A DNA stretch of 64,000 nt. Source: Pseudeuparius sepicola. Its lineage: Eukaryota; Arthropoda; Insecta; Coleoptera; Anthribidae. Location of the stretch: the NCBI GenBank assembly GCA_963920635.1, contig OY987298.1, forward strand, positions 82,841,454-82,905,453. Reading direction: 5' to 3'. Numbering within the stretch: the first letter of the stretch is position 1; the number at the start of each line of letters is the position of its first letter. Under the pieces are notes generated by a model. It did no database searches. It worked only from the letters and a program-made list of their open reading frames with translations, and was not told the origin of the DNA. Positions 42,837 through 55,914 of this stretch are shown piece after piece. The position numbers were made by a program, and so were the translations under genes.

Positions 42837-43994
42837 TAGATAGAACACAGGGTACAATATCAGGCAGGTGGCTAGGCTATTGTTTCTGTTGCCATGACAT
42901 TTTAACCTGAAATTTATTAATCTGTCACTCCACTTTGACGTGGCACTTTGAGAAAGGAGGAAGATTTATTCTCCGAAAGCGCAGAAAACCAATTTATTGA
43001 AGTTATTTTTAAAGTTACACGTTTAAAGTTTCGTTCATTCACTGTTAAGAATTTATGAATTTTCCAGGCAACTTGAAAAAGTTGTCTTTCGATCAGTTTG
43101 GTGGCAAAAAACCCAATTAAAAATTAAATGGATACTCCTTTCTTGTGTTTATTATCCAAAAATCCTCTAGAAAATCACAAAAAGCACTAGGTAACTAGTT
43201 GCACTGTTTTTACACGCGAACGTAGGTATTACACTGTGTTGTCCTTTTTTACGGAAATACGAACAAAATACTGCAGCAGCGATTCCAACAAGTTTGGACA
43301 TCATTGCTAGTCAAAAAAATAGGCAACGTCTGGGAAAATGTGCACAAGCTCTGTCGTGCACACTTTACGGAGCACTTCCAATGACAGATCGTCAAACACA
43401 GCAAAACAGCAGAACAATATCAGTTAGAATTAGCACGACGTTCATATTATACGCGTCCATGTTTTGGAAACAGAATTACCTACAAGGTATGCCATTGACG
43501 TTGGGCGCTCCAAAAATTCAAGGCGAAGGCGTCATTTGGCATGATCACCTGTCTAATCCCATATGCCATGCGCCTCACATCCGTGCAATCCATTCCCCCA
43601 CCATCCTCGACTCGGTGCCATTTATGGTGACATGTAATCAAACTGAGGGCTTTTTCACTTCATGAAAGTGTGGCGACGATGTTTCAAAAAGAGCGATTTT
43701 TTCGTGACTTTTTACCATTCAGGATATTTTCCACATAATAAAAATAAAAACTAAAAAACCGTTTAAAGAAAAACTTTTACTTAAGCCATGTACGTACCTA
43801 ATTCAATGCCAAATTGCAAAATTTCGCAATAGGGAAGTTTCCTCTAATCGAATTTCGAGATAAAATGCTAATCAGCGGATAAAGTATCACCAAATTACAC
43901 TACTAGCACATATAACTTTCCTCAAAAGTGTTGCATTAATTAATAATTTGAAAATAAAATGAAGATTTTTTGTGCTTTGTAGCATTTGGCATCC

Positions 43995-44240
43995 ACCATA
44001 TCGCATTTAGTATGACGTCTTTCACCTTATCATTTTCTACTTGTCAAACCCTTTCATTTCATACCCATGTCAAGGAGGTGGTAAAGGAATAGGATATCCG
44101 CCATCTTGGGGCAGTCGCCATATTGAATTTAGTATGACGTCACACTCACTTTGTCATTTTTTCCCTTTCATTTTTTGATGTCCATATCAAGGTTGTTATA
44201 AAAGAAAAAAGGTAATAAGCCATCTTGGAGCGACGGCCAT
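43995..44240 (+). repeat. Degenerate ~115-bp tandem repeat
   Basis: A segment with TTTAGTATGACGTC, CTTTCATTTC and ATGTCAAGG...GGT is followed by a second copy (GAATTTAGTATGACGTCACAC...). The CGCCATCTTGG motif also recurs. Confidence 0.65.
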
Positions 44241-46379
44241 TTTGAACAAATTACAATATTGAGTTTGTTCCAGAACAAAGTGGTTCAGAATTATTGTTGG
44301 AACAAAGCTATTGAGTATACTAGATTGTAGTGTCACTCACTAGCACTAAATGTGTGTGCAAAATTTCAGCTCAATCGGTTGAGTGGAAGAGGATTAAAAT
44401 TCACTTGCAAGATTTGACCTACATGAAAGTACCCAAGTACTAACAATGTTTAGTTCGGCTATGTATGAAACTAACATACAAACAGGTAAAGCCAAATAAA
44501 AGTTTATAAACAAAAAATCAGATTGAAGCAATGTTTATTTTTAAATTTTGATATTTTAGTTTGTATAAAATTTGTTTTTGAAAAAAAAAATATTTTTTTA
44601 AATTTATGAGCCTAAAATTAAACGACCGGTCTCATTTACTTTTTAGTTTCAGTCTGAAGATACATACAAAATAAAAAAACATATACTAGATATGCAACAC
44701 AGAATATTTAAGTTTTATGGGTTGCTTACTCTTGTTGCAACTGGCATGTCATGCAATGGCAAATTGGTGACTTTTCACACCAGTATGTGCCAGCTTTTAA
44801 TTTTGCCAGTCTAGCACTGGCAACAGTGCTACTACTCTGTCGCAAACGAAGTCGGTGTCTATTCTAATAACTAAACAGGTTTTACATTGCCGATATTCGG
44901 GAAACACGTATTTAATTTCATGGCGCGTCCTTCCAGAATTCTTCCCTGCACCCTGTGTCTGCAGTATTTTGAAATTTGATATTCATTTTGGGACTAAAAG
45001 TGTTGTTCGTAATGGGAAAAAGTATGATATTTTAAAGGCAGTGGCTCTTTCACCTTCAGCAGTACTATCTCTTAATAAACGTCCTATATCAGCGTTCAAA
45101 GTTTGAGCAAATCGCACTATTATAATAATATTTTTTCTAATAGTTTACTGAAGCCTAACTATTCAAAAATAAGAAAAAACTTGGATAAGAGTGTTTTGCT
45201 TTAAAGGTGTAGCTGATTAGGATTTAAAAAATGTGGCCTGAAAATCAGTAGTTGTAAAGTAGGTATGTAGGGTAGGGTACCTACTCACCAAAAGACTCGA
45301 CAACAAATGTATGTTATTCAAAAATAGGCTTACTTATTGTTATGACAAAACGTCGAAGGAAAAATTGTTATATTTTCTAGAAGATGTTGGAAGTCTCGTT
45401 AAAAGTTATTTATACTAGCATTCTTTAAATTTCCGCTGCCCAGCTACTTGAAATATCGGTATAGTGATAAAGAGTGATGTGTTTGTTATATTATTTTCAG
45501 CTTATTCTCCATCCCCCAAAATCACTGCAGTGCCAAATTTAAATTCAGCAGCTTAATTATTTTGGGAGATATTGCCATAATTCAATTTCAAAAAGATAAC
45601 TACATTGCCTCATATCTCAGAAACTAAGAACTTAGGGCCTATATTTATACGAGCAACCCACCTTATAATGAGTTTTACCACAAAATGGCCAAAGTCCCGA
45701 TCAAAAAACCTGGGACACCCTATTATACAGGGTGAGATGCTCAAAATGATGTCATGGACATCCTAAAGCTGAATTGTTATTACCTGATATTTTTGTTGTT
45801 CTTATGTTCAATAAAAATAATTAAATTGTTTGACGCCCGCCTAGTATGAATTTTTACTTGATTTTCTGGAACAGTCAGGGGAATGGTATTTGGCATGAAA
45901 TTATTTTTTTGTAGAAAAAAATGTTGTTTTCGAGAAAAAATAGAGGGAAAAAGTTTCTCAAATAAAAGGGCTACACAAATCATATTTTTGTTATACGTAA
46001 AAATGACCCATAAAAAAGTTCAAGCAAAAAAATTAATAGGGGTTGTTAGTTTTTACCCTTTTTTAGGGCAGTGTGTATATGAATAAACTACCCTAAGGCG
46101 TCTTCCAGTAAGTAGATAACAGATACCAAATTTCAAATTTTTAAGTAGCGCCGTTATTGAGGTATAAATAAAAACAAATACTTTTGGGTCACCCTGTAGA
46201 CCAGAATAACTTGGAAAGGAAAGCCCAAATCGAATTTTTTTTTATGAAAGACCCCGCTTAAAACCCCCTGCCGAACACCCCTTTAAAGTATTTATTATAC
46301 ATTCTGACTCACCCTGTGTTATAGGAAAAAATTATACAGAAAACTTGTAGAGAAATATGAGATACAGGGTGATCCAATA

Positions 46380-47170
46380 AGTAATGGCGACCCAAAGTTA
46401 TATTTCTTTAAATGGAACACCCCGTATGTTGTTACATTTTTAGAAAGCCCTTAAAGAGTATTTTCTTTTTGGTACGGGTATTAAGGGTCTATCTTGAAAG
46501 GTTAGGGAGTTATTTTAAATTTAAACGAAAAAAGGGGTCACTGTTGGGAATGTATTACTCAAAAACCAAATAAGATTTTGGGCTATAATTAAAACTGGAG
46601 ATTTCTTGTTACGCCTACTTAACGACTCTTGACTAATATTGAAATAAAGTTCTGAAGAACATACTGGGTGATTCACTTATGCAAATCCTAAGTTTACTCG
46701 GTAATTTTCAATGGAACACCCTATATCTTATTACATTTTTCGAAAGCCCTTAGTAGAGTAGATTCTTTTTGATATAGTATATTAAGGGTATAACTATAAA
46801 GGTCAGGGAGTTATTTCCATTTAATTCTAAGAATGGGCTCAAAAAGATTACCTGATTAAGGTGTCAAAATCTCACTGTTTAAGAAAAAGGACATTTTCTG
46901 GTTGAAAACCTACCTGTGACGCCATCAATAATAAAAACCTTACTTCATATGAAGAATTAAAGTTACCACAGAATAGATGAGGACGTTATGTTATTTATTT
47001 ATGGCGTTACAGGTAGGTTTTCAACTATTTCCAATACACCATTCATCAATATTTTTTACTGCTTAAACAGTGCCATTTTCCTTTATTAGAATAAAAGTAA
47101 AATAACTCCCTAAACTTTAAAATTAGACCCATAATGCTGTAACAAAAAAATGCCTCTAAAGTTGTTATAT
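46380..47170. repeat. Foldback MITE with a duplicated left arm
   Basis: TTGAAAACCTACCTGTGACGCCAT (46899 onward) pairs with ATGGCGTTACAGGTAGGTTTTCAA (47000-47024). Further out, GGTCAGGGAGTTATTT pairs with AAATAACTCCCTAAACT (about 46802 and 47098). A second left arm (GTTAGGGAGTTATTTT, about 46500) lies outside. Confidence 0.7.
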
Positions 47171-47329
47171 TAGCTTTCAATTAACATGTCTGCATTATTT
47201 TCTAACCTACTGAAAGATTTAGCAGATAAATTTTAAGTTTCGGTATTCTACTTGGTTTTATAATTTTTATGATTAATTTAAAGGCATTTTCCGTCGCATC
47301 TTTATTGGCCTGAGGCCCCCAGGGCCCCA

Positions 47330-48249
47330 TTTTCTTTTAGTTTTCATTGTTTTCCCTGTAGAGCTTAAATAAGTTTCTGGCAATTTACTAGAACTAGGTT
47401 TTGTACATCTGTCATTGACCAGGAATATTCTAGAATAGTCTCCAGGCTTCCATTTGAATATATAAATCATGTGAATGTGAATTGGGCCTGAAGGAAGTGG
47501 AAGGTTATAACGCGATTTTAGTGTGATTTTTGGAGCTGATAGAATATTCTTGGTCAGTGACAGTATCTGACAAGTTCATATGTGAAGGCTAAACAATAAA
47601 GGTGGTAACCAAGGCAACGAGTTTGGACTGTTATTGTTGAGGAACCTGTCTTTCCAAAATCGCATTCAGACATAGCAAACTCATCACGATTTTCTTCAAT
47701 CAGTTTTCGCAGTTGGTACTGCTGCTCCATTGTTAATTAGGCAGCGGCTTCTTCGACCATCTTCTTCAGACTCTCTGGTAGGAGCTGTGGAACTTACTGT
47801 GGTTCAACCTGATTTCTCATAATTGCCTGAACTTCATTGCATAACCCAATCTTTTCGCCTTTGCCCAAATTTTGATCATAGTTCTTCAGGTTAGGAATCC
47901 GCCCAAATATTACACGCCCTCTTTTGGTGCTCACCGTCTTTGCAGGGAATATACCTCTTTTATACAGCCCACATTCTTCGGGTTCCACAATAATTGTTTA
48001 ACCTTTTCTGAATTAGCCGGAACCGTGGTATCTTCATACGCGCTCACAGTTCAGGTAGTGTTGACAGCCATGTTAGGACGTGTCATCAGAATTTCTTCCG
48101 TCTTTGTCCTCAAAATCCTCTCGTGAACTTCTATCTTGAACCGCTGTTCACGCATGACATCCAGTCATAATATGACATCGTCGGTTATATCAGCCACAAG
48201 GACTCTGTGGATAATGTATTCCGTGGGACCTTTTGTGAAGGGAAGATGA
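47330..48249 (-). pseudogene. Gypsy-type protease/RT-linker relic
   Basis: On the minus strand the frames include REQRFKIEVHERILRTK (end of an aspartic protease domain), EPEECGLYKRGIFPAKT, GRIPNLKNYDQNLGKGEKIG, VQAIMRNQ, and EQQYQLRKLIEENRDEFAMS with DFGKTG (the region just before reverse transcriptase). Stops and frame changes are many. The protease active-site part is missing. It faces the gag relic at 62380-63300 with the expected order gag then protease. Confidence 0.75.
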
Positions 48250-48410
48250 GACTATGTGGAATCTTTTTATTGTATGCTACGTAATGGCGTAGTACCGGGT
48301 GTAGTACCTTTGAGTTGCGCTGTTTGGTTTTTATGACGTCATAAATCCAAGATGGCCGCCATACAAGACATTTATTCATTCCATCAAGAATAACTCCTTC
48401 CAGAGGGCTC
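48250..48410 (+). repeat. Left copy of the 160-bp inverted repeat
   Basis: 161 bp, inverted relative to 62122-62281. Contains the block TTTATGACGTCATAAAT (an internal palindrome around ATGACGTCAT). Confidence 0.85.
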
Positions 48411-48588
48411 TTAAGCAAAATTTGCATAGAACATTCTGCATAAGTAGACGAACAAATTTAGTACCGTCCAAATTGCAACTTACACATATTTCGGGCCAAA
48501 ATATAACGATTGAGGCTAACATGCCTTAATAGTTAACAATTGTTTAAGAGATACAGGACGATGAAGTTCATTTTTAAAATTGAATTAT

Positions 48589-50384
48589 CAGGGTGTCTAC
48601 CAAATCGAGTTTTTAAAATTCCCTGACTTTTCCAGGTGTTCCCTGACCAAAAAGCAAAAAATTCCCTGACTAATACCTACCTACTGAGATAAATATGCGA
48701 ATTTAAATAAAATGGAAGAGTCAACAGATCCCCTAGGATGAAATTACTCTGAACGATCGTGCTTACTAACAAAAAAATTCAAAAGCGGACTATTAGTTTT
48801 AATGATGTCATCTGACATTAATTAAATAAATGTGCAAATTATGTCCTATTATGTTTTCGAAGAAAGTTGTAAAGTGGCTTGGAATTTCAACTTTTTGAAG
48901 TTTTAGATACTAATACAACGTTTTTTGTGACGCTATTGGACCTTATACAGTGTGTTCTAGAAAGCCGCGGCAAACATAACTTTTGTTTTTTTAAATGGAA
49001 CGCCAATATATTTTCTACGCATTTTTCCGATTCCAATGAAGCATATATGTTATATGTTCGCTCCAACCGTTCGTTCAGAACAGCCTTTTTTGTGAGGAAT
49101 TAGGTACTCCTTGGGTCATAGGTTGCCATGGAAGACAAAGGCCAAATTATAGTAACAATTATTGACAGTTTGCGAGTATATTCACGCTTCGGAAAACAAA
49201 ATGGGCTATTTTAAGTTTTCAGAGAAAATTAAGAATGGAAATTGAGAGAAATGAGAAATTTTAAATAGAGTAAGTGACATAGTTAATAAACTTCGTTGGA
49301 TTTATTGTTCGAAATTTAATTTTTATTGAAAACGACAATAACATTTAGAAAAAGCATATACGTATGAATTTATTGATATTTGCTACTGTTTATTGGGGCA
49401 ACAATAAAATTGCTGTGTTCAGTATTTAATATGTGGATTTCTTCCCGAATTCTACCTTTCAGTGTTTTTACATTTTTCGGTCTGTCATAATAAATTCTGT
49501 TTTTTAAATAACCCCACAAAAACATATAAAAATATATCCTTTTTCAAAATGTCATTGTCGTTTTCAATAAACATTAAATTACTATTTAAAATTTCTTATT
49601 TCTCTCAATTTCCCTCTTAAAAGAGGCCATTTTGTTTTCCAAAGCATGAATATACTTGCAAACTGTCAGCTATTACTATAATTTGGCATTTGTCTTTCAT
49701 GGCAGCCTATGACCCAAGGAGTAATCCCTCAAAAAAAAGGTTTAGTTCTGAACGAACGGTTGGAGCGAACATATAACAAAAATATACAAGATGTTCCATT
49801 TAAAGACACATAAGTTATGTCTGCCACGGCTTTCTAGAACACACTGTATAAGGTCCAATAGTGTCACAAAAAACTTTGTATTAGTATCTATAACTTTTGT
49901 AAAAAAAAAACTTTTTTTCTAACCTCAGAAACTAGCAAGTTAAGGGGGGTGTCAATTTCTAATGAGCCACCCTGTAAAAAATAAAAATACAAGATTTATT
50001 GTAAAAATATAAAATCACGTATAAAACAAAAAAATATCTTTTACATATTCTCCAAAATAAAAAAAAAACAAAAAATAAACACCTTCAAAACAAAAATAAA
50101 TAGCTTCGTAAAATCTTATTTAGTTAGATTATCTTTGGAGTATAGTAGAAGCACAGGGATCACATATGAATAAATAACATAATGTGATCTCTGTGGAGTA
50201 GAATCAAAATGAATATGATACGATTTTGATTAGTTTTTGTAAGAATTAAATATTTCCTATTTTTATATCTATTAAACCACAAATTTCCAGGTTATTTGAT
50301 AGATTTCCCTGACTTTTCCCTGATTTCCCTGACCAAAAATAATTCCCTGACATTTCCAGGTTTTCCAGGTTGGTAGACACCCTG
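48589..50384. mobile_element. hAT-like non-autonomous element
   Basis: The ends CAGGGTGTCTACCAA and TTGGTAGACACCCTG are exact inverted repeats. Subterminal TTCCCTGACTTTTCCAGG motifs recur at both ends (48633-48660 and 50305-50368). ATTAT flanks both sides, shorter than the 8 bp expected of hAT, so the superfamily is uncertain. A foldback sequence is nested inside; no transposase. Confidence 0.75.
48890..49900. repeat. Foldback sequence nested in the hAT-like element
   Basis: The left arm starting near 48895 (TTTTAGATACTAATACAACG, ATTGGACCTTATACAGTGTG) pairs with the right arm ending near 49893 (CACACTGTATAAGGTCCAAT, GTATTAGTATCTATAAC). Arms are about 400-450 bp. Confidence 0.85.
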
Positions 50385-50419
50385 ATTATGGCTAGATCTC
50401 GCAAAATAATGAAGCTCCT

Positions 50420-51690
50420 GAAGACGGCTGAAGACTATCTCTGAAAAGTAATTTGCCAATAAAATGAGAATTTTTCAAGTTTTCCAGTTCCCTTTCACAA
50501 GACCAATACTGCAGCTAGAGAGCATACTTTGGGTAACTTTGGGGTAAACAGTTTCCTTTCTCTGTCCGGTTTAAGGTAGAAAAAAAATAAAATTTGTCAA
50601 ACCGAGAGGTAATTTGCCAATACAATGAGAATTTTCCAAATTTTCCACTTGCGTTTCACAAGACCAATACTGCGTAACTGGATTGGACATACTTGGGGGT
50701 AACTTTGGGGTAACCAGTTTTCTTTGTCTGCCGGTTTTTAGGGTTGAAAAAATTCACAAACCGACCAGTAATTTGCCAATACAATGAGAATTTTCCAAGT
50801 TACAAATTTTTATTTTTTTTTTCAACCCTTGAAATGCGGGCAAACAAAGAATATTAGTCCAAGAGCCCGCTAATTTTTTCTACCTTGAAGAGATCCACAG
50901 TTCTAATATTACGCAATCGATTCATCGTAATAAGCCATATACGAAATGATAACGGTGCCACCCGAAATCTTGACGAAAACATGGTTTTTTAATTAAAAAT
51001 AGGGCCGTTTTTCAACAACATATACCTTTTTCATCATCCACGCACGAAATAAACGCTAGAATGTTGTATGTAATGCGTACAATGAAAAAAACATACGGTG
51101 CCACGACCCACCCTGCCACAACCCCTGACACCGTGGCGGTAAATGGGGTTGCTCACCAGAGTTAACTACCTTTTTCATTATCCACGAACAAAGTTATAGT
51201 AAAAGTTGTAAATGAGGACCTAAGGAATAAGAAAAACCAACGGTGCCGAACCTCAGCTTGCCAGAAATTCCTGGCACCGTTGGATAAAATAGCGCGCGAT
51301 CGGGCCGACTTTTGGAGTGACTGTACTTTCGGGAAGCCTCGAGCGTCAAAACTCTTGAAGTGACTGTACGCCCGAAAACCAGTTTTCGCCACTCGCCATG
51401 CTTGCTGCGTTCTCATTCTGTTCTCTAGGCTGCTCTAGTAAAAAAAAAATAAAAAAATAATAATTCCAGTGCATATGCTTTTAAGATCTTATGATTAAAA
51501 CGAATACAGAGATGTTTGTACTAAATTTTTGACAGGTAAAATGTTATTAGATTTTATGCTATACAACTTAAAAAATACGAAATCTAACGTCACTTTCGCT
51601 GTCGGCAACGGCGAAAACCGCAAATCGATATCTGTCACCGTTCTTGAGTTACAGGGTGTTTTTCGAAAATGTGCGTTTGTAACGGATTTT
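50420..51690 (+). repeat. Left arm of a large, near-identical inverted repeat
   Basis: Reverse complement of 57045-58182. It includes two to three internal ~190-bp tandem units (AGTAATTTGCCAATA...GTAACTTTGGGGTAA, about 50440-50800) where the right arm has about two, so arm lengths differ. Over 51162-51416 the arm encodes exactly the same 84-codon translation as 57322-57576, and only isolated base differences are seen elsewhere. Confidence 0.93.
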
Positions 51691-53019
51691 TCCATTTCAA
51701 AATCCGTTAACTCGTTTCTTATATTTTGGTATTAACATAAGTCATTATTTTCAAACATATATCCCATAATATCTCATACTTAATAACTAATTTATTTATC
51801 GTACAGTTTCAATTCATTTATAACATTGTATTCAATTTTATTACCACTTTTTCAAATTTTAAAACTTCAAATAATTCAAATTTTCGCGCGCCATATAAAA
51901 TTTTAAATTATTTCAAATTTAAATTTTCACGCGTCATAATGGCCGTGTACTTTCGCCTAGCCTCGAACCCTGGCATATTCGAAATGCGAAAATTCAAGTG
52001 TGTGATTATTTATCTGCAGGTATGTAATTAAAAATCTGTATTATGAATTACTCGATTTTTCGGTTCTGTTGATGCATAATTTGAACATAAATACTGTTTA
52101 GTTGATTAAATACGTTTCATGCTAAATTCTGATTGGTCAAGAGTTGACGGGTGACGTAGGTGCTACCGGCCACCTCGTCGGGAGGGTCCGACCTGATTGG
52201 AGTTTGCTCCCGTCTTCGTTGGTATCGAGTCGAGCAGAGGCTTCAATTTTTTGCCATCGGTGATTTATTTGAGTGGTTCAGTATTTGAATGTCGGGGATT
52301 GACTTCGTGTGACTAATATTTTTGGGTTTTTCTGTTTTCTATGTCCACGGCGTCGTGAGGCAGCGACGCTTGCCCGAGGCGTCCAAGGCCCCGGCCATCT
52401 TTAACTCAAAAACATAGCATTGTCCTTTTTTTGAATACCCACCATCTTGCGGCTGTTATCTTATTGAATATTTTCAAGTTTTGGTCACATTAGTCACACG
52501 TTACTTTCTTATTGTTCGAGTTAGGTCTCGATTCTGTGGTGCCGGGCCACTCAAATAAATCTGACACCGATAAATTCAGTTTTCTAGTAAATTCATATTA
52601 ACTTATATATTTTTTAACTTTCTTAAATTCTGTATTTATTGTTCAAGTCTCAAATAAATTTTTCGCGTTAAATTTGAGTTCATAATCATAATTTTCAAGA
52701 ATTCGGGCTGGAGCATTCTCAAAATTTTTCTTTTAATTAAATATTAAGCATTTTGCTATTCCGGTCAGTTGAAATAATATTATCTATAAAATTTAAAAAA
52801 CTATGCATAGTTCCCCTTAGTTTAGTATAGTTCTAAACATTTAATTTTTATCGTTATTTGTCAATATTAAATAACTTTGATATCAATGCATTCACCTTCC
52901 ACGATGCATTTGGCACTTCTGCTGGTCTTTTGTTTAAATAATTTGGGTAGCTTGGCTGCCCACAGTTGTATAATTTGTTAATATTTTTAAAGTTTTTGTG
53001 ACCTATTTTATGGGTTTTA
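51691..53019. other. Loop region left of Harbinger, no gene seen
   Basis: Mostly AT-rich. A GC-richer, CpG-containing patch at 52140-52400 has no coherent frame. It could be a promoter, LTR or host remnant. Confidence 0.4.
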
Positions 53020-53193
53020 AGGCAGGGTTACACGGCGCGTGGTTTGGCAAACCACGAACGTAGTGCGTGGTTCGCATTGGCTTGCCACTTTGCGAACTGG
53101 GTATGTCAAAACGGTACGTGGTTCGTACAGATTTGTTACGCATTTGGTTCGTCCTCACAAGACGGAACCAAAATCAGTGCTGCAACAACCGCC

Positions 53194-55914
53194 ATGGATG
53201 CTAGACAACAAACGATTGCATCTGCTAGCTTGTGCATTATTTACTCTGGATTGATAATACAAAATAAATTAAAAAAACGCAAGAAGAAGAGGTGGTGGAT
53301 GGCATCGTACATGAGAGGTAGAGACAGGTAAGCAAGTTGCATACCTAACCTAAATTACTACCTAGCATAAATTTGTTTTTAGGCTATGCCTATATTAGTT
53401 TGAGACTATGTGTGTTTTATAAAATATTATTATACTCATTTCTTTATGATATTGCAGATACAGTGGGTCCCACATGTTATCAGAGTTTTTAAAGGAGCCT
53501 TCAGGATATTTTGAAAATTTCTGAAGAATGGCAGCATCCGACTTCGAGTTTTTATTGAAGAAAGTTGGACCTTATATTCAAAAGCAGGATACGAATATGA
53601 GAATGAGTGTACCAATCGATCAAAGACTGGCGATTACGTTACGTTTTTTAGCTACAGGTGATAGCTACAGAAGTTTGAGTTTCCTCTTCAAATGTTCCAG
53701 GCAAACTGTTGCAAATTGTGTTGAGGAAGTATGTAAAGCTTTAATCCAGGAACTAAAGGATGAAATAAAGGTACTTATGCATATTATTTCAAACAATAAA
53801 CGTAATAATAATAAAATATTAACATTTGGTTCGAATAAGCTAGTTATTGATATGCATTGCACGGAACGTTTGTTTGAATATTATTGGGTTGATCCCTCGG
53901 TTTATCCATATCATAGTGTGAATCCTGTGACTGAGGAAATTGCGGAGGGCAATACGGAACGTTTGTTTCTTTGTTTGAAGATGATTGGGTTGATCCATCA
54001 TAGTGTGAATCCTGTGACTGAGGAAACTGCGGAGGACAATACGGAACGTTTGTTTCTTTGTTTGAAGATGATTGGGTTGATCCATCATAGTGTGGATCTT
54101 GTGATTGAGAAAATTGCGAAGGGCAATATGGTGGGGATTGCCATTGTGTAGAACAATGAGAGTTTTGGGAATATGTACATGGTTCACATAGTGGAGAGGG
54201 TAGAGATTGTTGAGAATATGGTGACGGTTGATGAGAGTATGGGGAAGGTTGAGATTGCTGAGAATATGATTCTGATGTACGAGCTGATGTTCGTTCTCCT
54301 ATCTTATCCTGCAGACCTCCCATTTGAATTGGCCGACGAACGTGTGAATTTCTCAACCGAAACATGAGGTTATCTATTTCATGCATGGCTAATTCTTGTG
54401 TGTTGCTATCCATTGCCCTCAGTTTGGCGAGAAGTAATTCGGTGAATAATTGTAGTTGATCTTTTTCCGGACTGGTATTGACTTTTTCAACAGGTGCAAT
54501 AGTTGTCTTTAAAATTTTAAGCGCCTCATCCATTTGATTCTGTACTTGCTCCGTTGGGGTCAATTTTCGTTTTTTTCCTCTAGTCACGGCAACTGATGTG
54601 GACGGAGTTGCGGCAACTGGTGTGGACGGAGTTGTTTCATTTTCATTCTGGTCCTGAGGAGCACCAGAAGTAGAAGGTGATTGTGATGATAATGCATCTT
54701 CATTACTAATAACTTCTAATAAAACCGACTCGTCTTCATCGCCTTCATTTTCAGTCTCCTGAAACGGGCTACAATAAGTAATATGTTCAGGGTGATTGTT
54801 TATTTATTTGACAATATTGCATTGCCTTCTTTATTTCTATAAACACAAAAAAAATGTCAATACAAAAGTTGCGGAATTTTAGGTATGATTTATTTTGGTA
54901 CCATCAAAGAAACAGGTATACGAGATATAATTGTAATCAGAATCGAAGGAGAGGTTTAGAAATACGTCATGTAAACAATATAATATTGAAATTAACTGCA
55001 CCTAAAAATCTGGAACTTCTTTTGTATTTCTGCCGATTATTGAATATAATTTATCGGTATTCTGTCTATTTTTATAATGGTTTATTCGTTTTCAGATCCC
55101 CAAAACTGAAGGGCAATGGCTAGAGGTAGCTACAAATTTCGAACAAAGGTGGAATTTCCCGCATTGCGTAGGAGCAATGGATGGGAAACACGTAGTGATA
55201 GAAGCTCCAAAAAACAGTGCAACAGAGTATTATAATTACAAGGCAACGTTCAGCATTGTTCTATTTGCACTTGTCAACGCCAATTATTTATTCACTTTTG
55301 TGGACATAGGGTGCCAGGGACGAATTAGTGATGGTGGAGTTTTTCGCAATACAGTCCTATTTAAAAAATTGGACACGAACCAACTGCATTTACCCCCTGC
55401 AAAACCTCTACCGCCTCTAAGCGAACATATGCCATATGTCATAGTGGCTGATGATGCATTTGCTCTTAGTCCTAATATTATGAAACCATACCCAGGTGTT
55501 CAAGCGAAGGGAAGCGCTAAGAGAATATTCAACTACAGGTTGTCAAGGGCCAGGCGCATAGTGGAAAATGTCTTTGGCATTATGGCGTCGGTATTTAGAG
55601 TGTTCCGAAAACCCATGCTGCTTGAACCAGAAAAGGCTTCATTAATTGCTATGACCTGCGCCCTACTTCATAACTACCTGAGAAAAAGTAAAGTATCCAG
55701 GTTAACATATTCGCCACCAGGTACCTTCGATTCTGAGGAAAATGGAGAACTTGTTCCAGGATCATGGCGTCGAGGTCAAGATGAAATAAACTCTTTTTTA
55801 CCCCTACAAAACCAACCCCGAAAGGCCTCTTTGGCGGCGAAAACAGTCAGGGATAAATTTTCAGAATATTTCCAGTCCAACGATGGAAAAATAGCATGGC
55901 AAGAAGATCAGTAA
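53194..55914 (+). pseudogene. Harbinger transposase (DDE_4, HARBI1-like), three exons, one stop
   Basis: Exons 53194-53327, 53458-53770 and 55096-55914, with GT-AG junctions that preserve frame (421 codons plus stop). The ATG is in a good context (gccATGg). A TGA at 53522-53524 in exon 2 is the only break. Exon 2 has the N-terminal region (LRFLATGDSYRSL, FKCSRQTVANCVEEV helix-turn-helix). Exon 3 has the catalytic domain: Asp in GAMDGKH, Asp in VADDAFAL, Glu in RRIVENVFG, all present. Intron 2 contains the antisense exon of the MADF gene. Reassignment of the exon 2 start downstream of the TGA (ATG 53528) would still lose exon 1 only. Confidence 0.9.

Larger units (their letters stand above)
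40855..43115. mobile_element. Penelope-like element in inverted-duplication form
   Basis: 40855-41485 is the reverse complement of 42465-43115 with very few differences, so the 3' half of the element is present twice, head to head around the RT region. Similar terminal sequence occurs at 19497-19740. The inverted partial copy is a known habit of Penelope-like elements. Confidence 0.88.
43116..47329. other. Repeat-rich intergenic stretch without genes
   Basis: Open frames at 43294-43665 and 44855-45106 have no motif, flanking signals or composition to support them. Short ACCCTGTA/TACAGGGT motifs mark mariner-type MITE remnants (about 45715-45735, 46190, 46365). Two defined repeats are listed separately. 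Confidence 0.45.

Noticed and set aside
43294..43665. 123-codon frame
   Set aside because: No motif, no flanking signal, ordinary repeat-rich surroundings.
51162..51416. 84-codon frame, identical to the one at 57322-57576
   Set aside because: Identity is explained by the near-identical inverted repeat arms; no domain and no expression signal.
53528..54151. 207-codon plus-strand frame read as one protein
   Set aside because: Its first 81 codons are Harbinger exon 2; the rest is antisense to the repetitive MADF exon 2.
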